Assembly (NCBI GenBank): GCA_016841005.1
Contig: JAEORG010000323.1
Coordinates: forward strand, 1 to 12,484
DNA: 12,484 nt
Origin: Candidatus Thorarchaeota archaeon
GTDB taxonomy: Archaea > Asgardarchaeota > Thorarchaeia > Thorarchaeales > Thorarchaeaceae
Reading direction: 5' to 3'
Both the position numbers and the translations under genes were made by a program. Below, in pieces: positions 6,872 through 12,484 of the stretch; position 1 is the first letter of the stretch, and each line of letters begins with the position of its first letter. The notes beneath the pieces were generated by a model that did not search any database, had not been told where the DNA came from, and saw nothing but the letters and a program-made list of their open reading frames with translations.

Positions 6872-7643
6872 GAAATCTGATTTCATTCTTGTAGAAGAAC
6901 ATGGGTGGCGAATGGGTCTGTCAAATATGGTCCGCAAGGAATTCACTGCTTGGTTTGGATCATCAGCATGGTGGAAACAGGCGTTAATCTGGTCTGTTGT
7001 ACTAACGTTCATTGTGATAGGAGGAGCAGTAGCTGACCCTGAGATTGGTATTATCATGTTTGTACTCATGGGGAGCATCTTCATGACGATAGCAACAATC
7101 ATAGCATCGCAAGAGTTTATTCTCGAAGAGAAGAGGACTGGGTCCGTTGCCTGGGTTTTATCAAAGCCACTCTCTAGAACAGCCTTCATTATTGCTAAAC
7201 TATTTCCTAACGCGATTAATCTAATTGTTTCAATTGTGTTCATCCCCGGAGTAGTTGTTTTCTCCGTTATGTATGTAATATCTGGAGGTGTGACTCCCTT
7301 CACATTCTTCTTGGCATTGGTTCCGCTTGCTTTATGGGTGATATTCCTAGAATTCTTTACTATATGTCTGGGGACATTCTTTGAACGAGAAGGGGAGGTT
7401 ATGGGTCCTCCATTCTTTCTGATGTTGCTTCTCTACCAACTTGGGCCAATGCAATATATTGGAGCACTCTCGCCTTTCGGACTTGTGGTACTAGCACAGT
7501 ATTATATCGGTGGATTAAATTCACCAATGACTTTCACACCAAGTGCAGCATTTCCCATAGGTACATCAATGATTGCAACACTTGTTATCATTGCACTTCT
7601 TACAGCAATATCGCTATGGAGATTCAAGCGTGAGGAGTTCTAA
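6864..7643 (+). CDS. ABC-2 type transporter, permease subunit
   Basis: The start is taken as the ATG at 6864 (259 residues), because GGAGG (6850-6854) is 9 bases upstream; the in-frame ATG at 6855 touches that SD and is unlikely. The start overlaps the ATPase stop by 8 bases, so the two are translated together. About six membrane segments are seen: roughly residues 39-57, 61-80, 107-140 (a long hydrophobic stretch), 147-172, 183-211 and 231-253. Between the second and third lies EFILEEKRTGSVAWVLSKPLSR, the conserved cytoplasmic segment of ABC-2 permeases that meets the ATPase. The short N-terminal region (MVRKEFTAWF) is the amphipathic helix typical of the family. It probably forms a homodimer with two ATPase subunits in the cell membrane. 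Substrate unknown. Its stop is 9 bases from the convergent radical SAM stop. Confidence 0.92.
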   Translation: MSEKSDFILVEEHGWRMGLSNMVRKEFTAWFGSSAWWKQALIWSVVLTFIVIGGAVADPEIGIIMFVLMGSIFMTIATIIASQEFILEEKRTGSVAWVLSKPLSRTAFIIAKLFPNAINLIVSIVFIPGVVVFSVMYVISGGVTPFTFFLALVPLALWVIFLEFFTICLGTFFEREGEVMGPPFFLMLLLYQLGPMQYIGALSPFGLVVLAQYYIGGLNSPMTFTPSAAFPIGTSMIATLVIIALLTAISLWRFKREEF

Positions 7644-7652
7644 CCGATTGGT

Positions 7653-8849
7653 TTACGAGGAATCTGAACTATATGCACCTACTACTTGTGCAATTTCCTC
7701 TATCTCTTTCGGATGACCGAAGAGTGCACAGGGAGTGTCCTCATTGGTAAGGAGATGTTCATTCTCTCGAATAGCTTTGAATAGGGGGCTATCAAGCCCC
7801 TCTTTGAATGATGTGTTTGAGAGGTTATGTGTTGCTAGATTAGAAACTATACATGCAGTGAGATCTCCAGTTGGAGTCACATGAGCAAAACCACGACCAG
7901 CTGAAACACAGCCTCCGAAGTAGTCTTCATCTCCTGGTGAATGGATGACATATAGTGAGTTATTTCTTCTATACTCTAGGATTCTAGAGCGGAATTCTTC
8001 TCGCTCGCATGGAGAGAGCATGAGTGTCTTGTCATATGAGCCATATGTGTCGCCTGTCAGGTTCTCTGATATGACTGGGATGTATTCAATAAAGACTCCA
8101 ACAAGTACACCAAGTTTGACATAGTGATTCAAGTTCTCTGCTTGCATCCAGAACCTGTAATTTCTATTAGTGATCGTGACGGAAATTCCTGTTGGAACTC
8201 CACTTGACTGAAGGAGTGTCAAAGTTTTGAGTGCCTGTCTATGAACACCCTTACCTCGACGAGCATCGGTTGCTTCCTCACTACCTTCAACACTAACGAT
8301 GACTGCTACATTCTTTGTCCTTCGCAAGCGCTTGTGGTCGCTCTGTTTTATCGCTGTACCATTGGTAAGGATGATGAAGAACCTGTCCTTGAAGGATTCG
8401 CACAACTCTAGCAATCTTGGGAACAGAAATGGCTCTCCTCCTGCAATAATGAATCCAAAGACACCCTGTTCAGAAGCATCCTTAATGATATCATGCCACT
8501 GACTCCAATTCAGAGTCGGTTTATCTGAGGGGCATCCTGTGGGCTTAGATTTATCCAACGTGCCCACCGCTGCAGCATAGCAACCTGCACAACTAAGATT
8601 ACAACGAGATGTGATGCTGAGGATCAAGAAGGGAGGTACTTGCAAACCAGATTCTTTTGCATTACGTCTAATCTTCTCAGTCTTCTTGTATGCTCTTGCT
8701 AGTCTTATTCCAGCTGTAATATAGCGAGGATGACGAAATACCCATGGAACAAAGAGGCGGGACATGTTGGGGTCAAGTCCATCCAATACATTCTGCATGT
8801 GACTTGGTTTTGGTATTGCATTGGCGTGCTCTACTTCCGTTACTAACAT
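7653..8849 (-). CDS. Radical SAM enzyme with twitch/SPASM-like C-terminus
   Basis: The 398-residue protein has the radical SAM cluster motif CxxxCxxC as RCNLSCAGCYA (C83, C87, C90), which binds the [4Fe-4S] cluster that cleaves S-adenosylmethionine, and the SAM-contacting GGEP (137-140). The N-terminal 70 residues are a helical, basic lead-in. The C-terminal part has C314, then G328-x4-C333, matching the Cx9-15Gx4C start of SPASM/twitch domains, and a later C374, enough for one auxiliary iron-sulfur cluster but not the seven cysteines of a full SPASM domain. Related enzymes (COG0535) modify peptides, proteins or cofactor precursors; the substrate here is not evident and no precursor-peptide gene is obvious nearby. 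A TATA-like ATATAATT at 8887-8880 puts the start point about 8 bases before the ATG. It is divergent from a flavodoxin-like gene, a plausible electron donor. Confidence 0.92.
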   Translation of the reverse strand: MLVTEVEHANAIPKPSHMQNVLDGLDPNMSRLFVPWVFRHPRYITAGIRLARAYKKTEKIRRNAKESGLQVPPFLILSITSRCNLSCAGCYAAAVGTLDKSKPTGCPSDKPTLNWSQWHDIIKDASEQGVFGFIIAGGEPFLFPRLLELCESFKDRFFIILTNGTAIKQSDHKRLRRTKNVAVIVSVEGSEEATDARRGKGVHRQALKTLTLLQSSGVPTGISVTITNRNYRFWMQAENLNHYVKLGVLVGVFIEYIPVISENLTGDTYGSYDKTLMLSPCEREEFRSRILEYRRNNSLYVIHSPGDEDYFGGCVSAGRGFAHVTPTGDLTACIVSNLATHNLSNTSFKEGLDSPLFKAIRENEHLLTNEDTPCALFGHPKEIEEIAQVVGAYSSDSS

Positions 8850-8879
8850 TGTTCTAACCTAATTCAGTGGTGGCGTTGT

Positions 8880-8893
8880 AATTATATGGTTTC
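8880..8893 (-). promoter_or_regulatory. BRE and TATA box for the radical SAM gene
   Basis: On the minus strand GAAACC (8893-8888) is followed by ATATAATT (8887-8880), a good archaeal BRE/TATA pair. Counting about 26 bases from its centre puts transcription start near 8857, only about 8 bases before the ATG at 8849, so the message would be nearly leaderless. Confidence 0.5.
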
Positions 8894-8914
8894 AAAGGCT
8901 TTTAAGGTCTTTGA

Positions 8915-8949
8915 CGAACGCCAAACGTTCGGGATTTGTAGAAACGTTT
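8915..8949. promoter_or_regulatory. Operator-like palindromes between divergent radical SAM and flavodoxin genes
   Basis: CGAACG-CCAAA-CGTTCG (8915-8931) is a perfect 6-base inverted repeat, and AAACGTTT (8942-8949) is a perfect 8-base palindrome. Both contain AAACGTT, spaced 19 bases apart (8923 and 8942), about two helical turns. The second overlaps the candidate TATA box of the flavodoxin gene; the first is about 28 bases upstream of the radical SAM TATA box. A dimeric regulator bound here could control both genes. Seen: the symmetry and repeats; inferred: regulator binding. Confidence 0.45.
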
Positions 8950-8954
8950 AAATT
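8947..8954 (+). promoter_or_regulatory. Candidate TATA box for the flavodoxin gene
   Basis: TTTAAATT preceded by GAAACG fits an archaeal TATA box with BRE. The start point would fall near 8977, giving a leader of about 40 bases that contains the hairpin at 8985-9003 and the SD site. TATTTAA at 8991-8997 is a second candidate, which would make the transcript leaderless; the good SD argues against it. Confidence 0.45.
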
Positions 8955-8984
8955 TCGACAAATGCAATACAATTTCACGCGCCA

Positions 8985-9003
8985 CCTGTGTATTTAACAC
9001 GGG
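8985..9003 (+). promoter_or_regulatory. Leader hairpin abutting the flavodoxin SD site
   Basis: CCTGTGT (8985-8991) pairs with ACACGGG (8997-9003), giving seven pairs with one U-G, around a five-base ATTTA loop. Its 3' arm takes up the first G residues of GGGGGAG (9001-9007), the SD site of the flavodoxin gene, so folding could lower ribosome access. Confidence 0.35.
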
Positions 9004-9016
9004 GGAGTTGGTTTGA

Positions 9017-9514
9017 ATGAAAAAGATACTAATTATATTTGACACGCAATTTGGTAACACCAGGAAGCTTGCTTTTGAGATTGCTACTGGCATTCAACAG
9101 AATAGTGAGTTCATGTCCAAGGTCATAGAAGGTCATGAACTGGACAAAGAAGACCTCTCAGATTATCACGGAATTCTCTTTGGAGGTCCGACACGAGCCT
9201 TCCGTGCAACCCGAGGAGCTATGAACTCCATCAAGAGAGCTGCCAAGATGGGTATTGATGGAAAGGTTGTATCTACCTTTGGGACATACATGATTGGAAA
9301 TCAATCCCGAGGAGTAAAGGCTATGGATAAGAAATTGAGAAAGGTTGCAGATGGAGCAAGGGTGATCAGTCCCGGTTGTTCAGCAAAAGTAGAAGGTCCC
9401 ACTGGACCAATAGCATCAGGTGAGATTGAGAGAGCTCAGGAATGGGGCCAAGCTTTTAGTAATGAAATACTGCAGTATCTCCAAGCAAACACAACACACA
9501 CTCTAGAAAATTAA
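9017..9514 (+). CDS. Flavodoxin-like FMN-binding protein
   Basis: This is a single flavodoxin domain of 165 residues, the usual length for short-chain members plus a small tail. After the first strand (KKILIIFDT) comes the FMN phosphate loop TQFGNTRKLA (10-19), the second strand and acidic stretch, then the flavin-flanking loop GGPTRAFRATRG (56-67), the core strand KVVSTFGTYM (83-92) and the conserved KVEGPTGPI...GEIERAQEWG end (124-144). It has no signal peptide, so it acts as a cytoplasmic one- or two-electron carrier. SD GGGGGAG (9001-9007) is 9 bases before the ATG. It is divergent from the radical SAM gene across a shared control region, which suggests it may reduce that enzyme's iron-sulfur cluster. 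Members of the wider family also include NAD(P)H-dependent reductases, so the partner is an inference; flavin binding is well supported. Confidence 0.88.
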   Translation: MKKILIIFDTQFGNTRKLAFEIATGIQQNSEFMSKVIEGHELDKEDLSDYHGILFGGPTRAFRATRGAMNSIKRAAKMGIDGKVVSTFGTYMIGNQSRGVKAMDKKLRKVADGARVISPGCSAKVEGPTGPIASGEIERAQEWGQAFSNEILQYLQANTTHTLEN

Positions 9515-9560
9515 ATTTCAAAATCTTCAGAAGATCCCTGCTCTTCTGGAGATTGAAATT
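9514..9560. terminator. Long hairpin spanning both stop codons of a convergent pair
   Basis: Arms 9514-9534 and 9542-9560 pair over 19 positions (18 Watson-Crick, one U-G) with a two-base AA bulge at 9522-9523 and a seven-base loop (9535-9541). The outer arm begins at the last base of the flavodoxin stop and the stem contains the last codons and stop of the minus-strand TPR gene (TGA at 9529-9527). It folds on both transcripts, so it could end transcription or protect 3' ends in both directions. No long U run follows on either strand. Confidence 0.5.
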
Positions 9561-10123
9561 GCATAATCGTTCAGCAATTTATTTTCAGGACCGAGAGTGA
9601 TAGCTTTGTCCATAGCTTCTTTTGCTTTTTTCATCTCATCCTTCCCCAACCATATAGCAGCCATCATGTACCAGCCATAATAATTATCCGGATATGTCTT
9701 TGTTATCTCTAATGTCTTTTCAAACGTGAGATACCGTTTTCCGAGATATCTCCTGCATGCAGCAACAAGGAGCATTGCTTCTGATTCTATTGATTCAAGC
9801 GCTGATGCAGTTTCAATGGTCTGATTGAGTTCATCTTCACTAATATCGAGTGGATCTTTCTCAAAGTGTTGATAGAGATATCCGTAGAAAGGTAGCAACT
9901 CCATCATTCTTAGTTCAATTTTCTGTATAGCAAAGACCTCAAGAACTTCCCGATTACTATCCAATTCGGCGTGTGCTTTCTGTGATAGACTTTTCATTGT
10001 ATCTTCATCAAGCTCTGCAACAACAAAGAATTTCGATGGTTCTTTCTGGCGTTCTATCTCATCTAAAGCGATAAGTTTAGCAGCCATTTCCCAGGGGTCA
10101 TAATCTGCCTTATCCTTGCCCAT
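9527..10123 (-). CDS. TPR-like helical repeat protein, 198 residues
   Basis: The protein is almost wholly helical with no signal peptide. The clearest tetratricopeptide (TPR)-like part is near the C-terminus: YYGWYMMAAIWLGKDEMKKA (148-167) followed by KEAMDKAITLGPENKLL, with the small/large residue spacing and the final Pro typical of TPR units (W151, G160, A167, P179). A preceding helix pair (about 112-145) may be a second, degenerate unit. The first 110 residues are charged helices of no known family. TPRs bind other proteins; the partner is unknown. The start ATG (10123) has GGTGGAG just upstream, about 4-5 bases away, and TTATAG at 10176-10171 on the minus strand is a possible TATA box. 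Its 3' end converges on the flavodoxin gene, 12 bases between stops, with a shared hairpin. Confidence 0.8.
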   Translation of the reverse strand: MGKDKADYDPWEMAAKLIALDEIERQKEPSKFFVVAELDEDTMKSLSQKAHAELDSNREVLEVFAIQKIELRMMELLPFYGYLYQHFEKDPLDISEDELNQTIETASALESIESEAMLLVAACRRYLGKRYLTFEKTLEITKTYPDNYYGWYMMAAIWLGKDEMKKAKEAMDKAITLGPENKLLNDYAISISRRAGIF

Positions 10124-10293
10124 TTACTCCACCAATCAAATTATTCTCTTTCTTAACAAATTACTTGCTTCTATAACTTCTGGACTTAACGGTTGAACAT
10201 ATCATATGATACTTGATGTTTTCTGAATAACTTACTATTGAATGTACATAATGTAACTCAAATAACTCAAATAATATCACATTGTAACAAAAG

Positions 10294-10300
10294 TTATATA
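10294..10300 (+). promoter_or_regulatory. TATA box for the rightward secreted-protein gene
   Basis: TTATATA preceded by ACAAAAG is the best TATA match in the window. Transcription would start near 10320-10324, giving a long leader of about 160 bases before the TTG at 10484, unusual beside the short leaders of its neighbours. Confidence 0.55.
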
Positions 10301-10311
10301 CACTTGGTGCA

Positions 10312-10336
10312 CTTAACAATGTTAACCATAGTTAAG
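10312..10336. promoter_or_regulatory. Clustered TTAAC/GTTAA elements at the predicted start point
   Basis: CTTAAC (10312-10317) and GTTAAG (10331-10336) are perfect inverted copies 13 bases apart, with the palindrome GTTAAC (10321-10326) between them; TTAAC-AAT-GTTAA is itself an inverted repeat. GTTAAC recurs at 10374-10379. The cluster covers the expected transcription start just downstream of TTATATA, where a bound repressor would block initiation. Function is inferred. Confidence 0.35.
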
Positions 10337-10402
10337 ATTTGGTTGTTTGGGAGCAAAGGAAGAGCGGTTAACATACCCTGTAAGTCAAAGAAGGCACGCT
10401 GA
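10319..10402 (+). CDS. Possible 27-residue leader ORF
   Basis: An ATG at 10319 opens MLTIVKIWLFGSKGRAVNIP and ends with TGA at 10400-10402 after 27 residues. It begins about 22 bases after the centre of the TATA box TTATATA, so it could be the leaderless first ORF on the long leader of the secreted-protein gene, 81 bases before that gene's TTG. There is no SD, and the peptide is basic and matches no family I can name. A short ORF in AT-rich DNA is expected by chance, so this is a weak call kept because of its placement. Confidence 0.2.
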   Translation: MLTIVKIWLFGSKGRAVNIPCKSKKAR

Positions 10403-10459
10403 ACAGGTTTAGTTCTGAGTGAGACTATTGACAAAACAGAGGATGTAAGGTCTCCTTTT

Positions 10460-10476
10460 CCTCCCGGCATAGGAGG
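10460..10476 (+). promoter_or_regulatory. Hairpin that can hide the SD site of the TTG-started gene
   Basis: CCTCC (10460-10464) is exactly complementary to GGAGG (10472-10476) across a seven-base loop. GGAGG is the core of AGGAGGTC, the SD site 7 bases before the TTG at 10484. Folding would block it; opening would expose a near-perfect match to the archaeal anti-SD, which could offset the poor TTG start. Confidence 0.4.
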
Positions 10477-10483
10477 TCTCGAT

Positions 10484-12484
10484 TTGTCCATCAATAGGAA
10501 ATATGGGCTACGAATCGTCGCTGTTACTTTTCTAATCGCGTCGCTTCTTAGCTCATCGATATTTGCTCCTGTTTCAGCTACAACTCTACCAGAGTCAACT
10601 GATACAGATGAGAAGAAGGAAATTGCTCCAATACTTGTGCACATCTATTATGATTCTACAAGTGTTGAGGCAAAGAGTGTTTTACTTGACACGATTACAA
10701 CTCTTTCAAAAAGTGGTATCTTAGTTGAAAAATATGATATCTCTTCGATACTAGATATTGAATTCAAGCTTGATCGAATTCGACCGGACTTTGCAGTCTA
10801 TTATTTCCAAAGTAACACAAATGGAATCCAAATTCAGGATGAAAGTATATCTTGGGAACGACTTGCACAAGTGATTGAAAGGGCATCGAAAACCGAACAT
10901 GTTCTAGGAATAGGAAATGCGATTATTCTTGAAGACTATCTAGAAGACACATCCAACCTACATGTTGATACTGCAGATGTAATGGATGTTAGATTAGGAC
11001 GATTGTTTACGCTCTGGACAATAGCGGATACCGTCGCAGCCTCAGTGAAAGATGGATGGGCAAATAGAGGTGAAGCCCTCAGAGAGACCGTACTTAGAGA
11101 CTTTGCAGACAACATCAACGAATACATGGCTAAGGGCGTAATGCCAGAGGTGTTTACTGGTGAACGAGTTCCAAGGCCAATCACTGACCCAGCGCTGACC
11201 GAATCATGGATTGAGGAAGAAAAACAGTATGATGATGGTGGCAAAGAATTACAACCAGTAATGAAGTTAGGAACATTAGCACAGAGTAGTGATTATATCC
11301 GACTCCGTGAAATGCTTGTCACAAGTGGCATTGGTGGACCAATCGGGTGGCTTTTGGATACTGTTATCGGTTCGTTGATTGAATTAGGCTTTCAAGATCT
11401 TGCAGTTCATAGAAATGCAGCACAGAATGTTGTTGATCATTTCATCAAAGTTGTTGATGATGCTCAAGATGAATTGCAGGAGTGGTTCAATGAAGAAGGA
11501 TTCAATGTCACAGATCATAACTTTGAGGCATGGATGCCTGAGTTGCTTCCAAGGCAGGTATTCGAGTTCTGGTCACTTTTAGACCAAATAGTTCTTGACA
11601 CATGGTATGATGTTGACGATTACATTGGTGATTTCTTTGAGCAGATAATTAACACTCCGGTTCAAACTGACCTCACTGGACTCGTTCCAGTATTTCTATT
11701 CAGATTGGGTACACCTATCAACCTGGGTTCGAACTTTGCAAGTTTTGGTGCGGTATTGAGAATAAAACTACTTCCTGACTTTGAGATCGATAAGGAACCA
11801 TTTGAAACCTTCCTTAATGATGCAATAATGGGCGACATAAATCTAGGATCAATTTCAGATGTTGAAGATGCGTTCGCAGAGGTAAGAACATTCATCGACG
11901 TCATTCCTGTCATGGATATTGAATTCGCTATCTGTGCATTCTTGCCGGGAGCAAATGATTGGGCAGCAGGTCTCCTTGGACAATTTGAGCTTGAGTTCTT
12001 CGGAACTGCTTGGATGCAGATTGCATTTCCACCAGTCGATGCATCCAACACAGCTCGTTCATTCATTGATGTCCGAGAATGGGGTTTCCATTTCGAACTA
12101 GATGCGAGCTTCTCTCTAAGCATCTCAGCTTTCTTAGCACCTGGACCCGGAGGAGTCATCAGTACAATTTTGGACTGGTTCTCTTCATTACTTTCAGTAT
12201 CAATTACGCTTACATTATCAATTGTTGTAGAGATTAGTAAGGTGTATCAGGGGCAGGGATTACCTGCATTATCTACAATATTATTCGACATCATACTTGG
12301 TGTCACACTTGACATACGCATACTAATTTGCGTGTTCTCTGGAACTTTCCAAGTTGGATTAAGATTTGAACAGCATTCAGGAGTTCTAGCATCTGAACCA
12401 CTACTGGCACTTGCAAATGATCCTGATGTTGATCTTGTGATTCAGCACACGCTAAGTGATCTTTCAACATCGTCAGTTGGTATC
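10484..12484 (+). CDS. Large secreted protein, C-terminus beyond window (667 residues seen)
   Basis: A frame open to the right edge starts at TTG (10484-10486), 7 bases after the SD core GGAGG (10472-10476). No ATG or GTG lies upstream in frame before the stop at 10400, so TTG is the only sensible start. The N-terminus MSINRKYGLRIVAVTFLIAS, then LLSSSIFAPVSA, is a classic signal peptide, cleaved near residue 32. Residues 48-150 look like an alternating alpha/beta (Rossmann-like) domain with strands ILVHIYYD, ILVEKYDI, FAVYYFQS and HVLGIGNAI. Residues 165-390 are mainly helical, acidic and Trp-rich. From about 400 to 630 come long alternating strands such as AVLRIKLLPDFEI, FELEFFGTAWMQIAF and SVSITLTLSIVVEI. 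There are two Cys (484 and 616). I recognise no enzyme motif. It is an extracellular or surface protein of unknown role, the second large one in the window. Confidence 0.85.
   Translation, partial: MSINRKYGLRIVAVTFLIASLLSSSIFAPVSATTLPESTDTDEKKEIAPILVHIYYDSTSVEAKSVLLDTITTLSKSGILVEKYDISSILDIEFKLDRIRPDFAVYYFQSNTNGIQIQDESISWERLAQVIERASKTEHVLGIGNAIILEDYLEDTSNLHVDTADVMDVRLGRLFTLWTIADTVAASVKDGWANRGEALRETVLRDFADNINEYMAKGVMPEVFTGERVPRPITDPALTESWIEEEKQYDDGGKELQPVMKLGTLAQSSDYIRLREMLVTSGIGGPIGWLLDTVIGSLIELGFQDLAVHRNAAQNVVDHFIKVVDDAQDELQEWFNEEGFNVTDHNFEAWMPELLPRQVFEFWSLLDQIVLDTWYDVDDYIGDFFEQIINTPVQTDLTGLVPVFLFRLGTPINLGSNFASFGAVLRIKLLPDFEIDKEPFETFLNDAIMGDINLGSISDVEDAFAEVRTFIDVIPVMDIEFAICAFLPGANDWAAGLLGQFELEFFGTAWMQIAFPPVDASNTARSFIDVREWGFHFELDASFSLSISAFLAPGPGGVISTILDWFSSLLSVSITLTLSIVVEISKVYQGQGLPALSTILFDIILGVTLDIRILICVFSGTFQVGLRFEQHSGVLASEPLLALANDPDVDLVIQHTLSDLSTSSVGI

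Larger units (their letters stand above)
10124..10483. other. 360-base intergenic control region between TPR gene and large secreted protein
   Basis: AT-rich and divergent. From left to right it holds: a minus-strand TATA candidate for the TPR gene (10176-10171); TATCATATGATA (10200-10211), a perfect 12-base palindrome; ATGTACAT (10242-10249), an 8-base palindrome; a tandem pair of TAACTCAAA (10254-10262 and 10263-10271); the TATA box TTATATA (10294-10300) for the rightward gene; three closely spaced TTAAC/GTTAA elements at 10312-10336; a possible 27-codon leader ORF (10319-10402); and an SD-hiding hairpin (10460-10476). No tRNA or other stable RNA was recognised. Confidence 0.6.

Noticed and set aside
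6788..7303. Minus-strand ORF of 171 codons across the ABC ATPase/permease junction
   Set aside because: Both plus-strand genes here have intact family motifs and coupled starts; this ORF is antisense to them and matches no family.
7640..7664. AACC-GATT-GGTT mini-hairpin between the permease and radical SAM stops as a terminator
   Set aside because: Only four pairs, no U run on either strand; it is expected by chance.
10319..10402. The KIWLFGSKG start of the leader ORF as the remnant of a small Ras-like GTPase gene
   Set aside because: The resemblance to a GTPase first strand and P-loop is superficial: the GK(S/T) is absent and no later G-motif appears in any frame downstream.
10294..10644. 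Minus-strand ORF of 116 codons opposite the start of the large secreted protein
   Set aside because: It overlaps the promoter, leader and signal-peptide region of a plus-strand frame with a strong SD and 667 open codons; its product has no domain and it has no SD. It is an antisense shadow.
11662..12159. Minus-strand ORF of 165 codons near the right edge
   Set aside because: It lies wholly inside the 667-codon plus-strand frame, has low-complexity Ser/Asn-rich composition and no SD. The same holds for the minus-strand ORF at 10936-11244.
1..12484. CRISPR array, insertion sequence, tRNA or rRNA
   Set aside because: The only long repeats are in-frame protein repeats of 393 and 243 bases; no short repeat-spacer pattern, transposase, terminal inverted repeats, cloverleaf or conserved rRNA stretch was seen.

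Overview
The window looks like chromosomal DNA from a mesophilic archaeon. It is moderately AT-rich, and several starts have archaeal TATA boxes about 26 bases upstream of a start codon or a short leader. Shine-Dalgarno (SD) sites are purine-rich and GTG/TTG starts occur. Very large secreted proteins are built from tandem domains. An Asgard archaeon of the Thorarchaeia kind is my best guess from the style of the surface proteins, but no phylogenetic marker is present and this stays an inference.

Layout. (1) 1-162, minus: the first 54 residues of a secreted protein that runs off the left edge. (2) 312-827, plus: a two-gene cluster of a 49-residue zinc-ribbon protein and a 105-residue protein of unknown function, followed by a convergent small gene with a CWIC motif (893-1096, minus). 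(3) 1263-5831, plus: a 1522-residue secreted surface protein made of a signal peptide, four 131-residue jelly-roll-like repeats, one fibronectin III-like domain, seven DDDT repeats (five at exactly 81 residues) and a cysteine-bearing helical C-terminus. (4) 5915-7643, plus: a two-gene ABC-2 type exporter (ATPase and permease, 8-base overlap). (5) 7653-8849, minus: a radical SAM enzyme with a reduced SPASM (twitch-like) tail. (6) 9017-9514, plus: a flavodoxin-like protein, divergent from the radical SAM gene and sharing a 167-base control region rich in palindromes. (7) 9527-10123, minus: a TPR-like protein, convergent with the flavodoxin gene, with a strong hairpin across both gene ends. (8) 10484 to the right edge, plus: a second large secreted protein, open at the window end (667 residues seen), starting at TTG behind a near-perfect SD site.

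How they may work together. Three of the ten coding regions carry signal peptides, so this is a cell-surface or secretion neighbourhood, and the exporter directly downstream of the large surface protein may act at the same envelope. The radical SAM/flavodoxin pair is the clearest functional pairing: flavodoxins can supply the low-potential electron that radical SAM enzymes need, and the shared operator-like DNA would allow co-control. No mobile element, CRISPR array, tRNA or rRNA was recognised.

The least expected items are: the TTG-started large gene with a hairpin that can hide its SD site and a possible leaderless leader peptide upstream; the mosaic relationships among the four jelly-roll repeats; the seven DxDxD loops; and the hairpin that includes both stop codons of the convergent pair.
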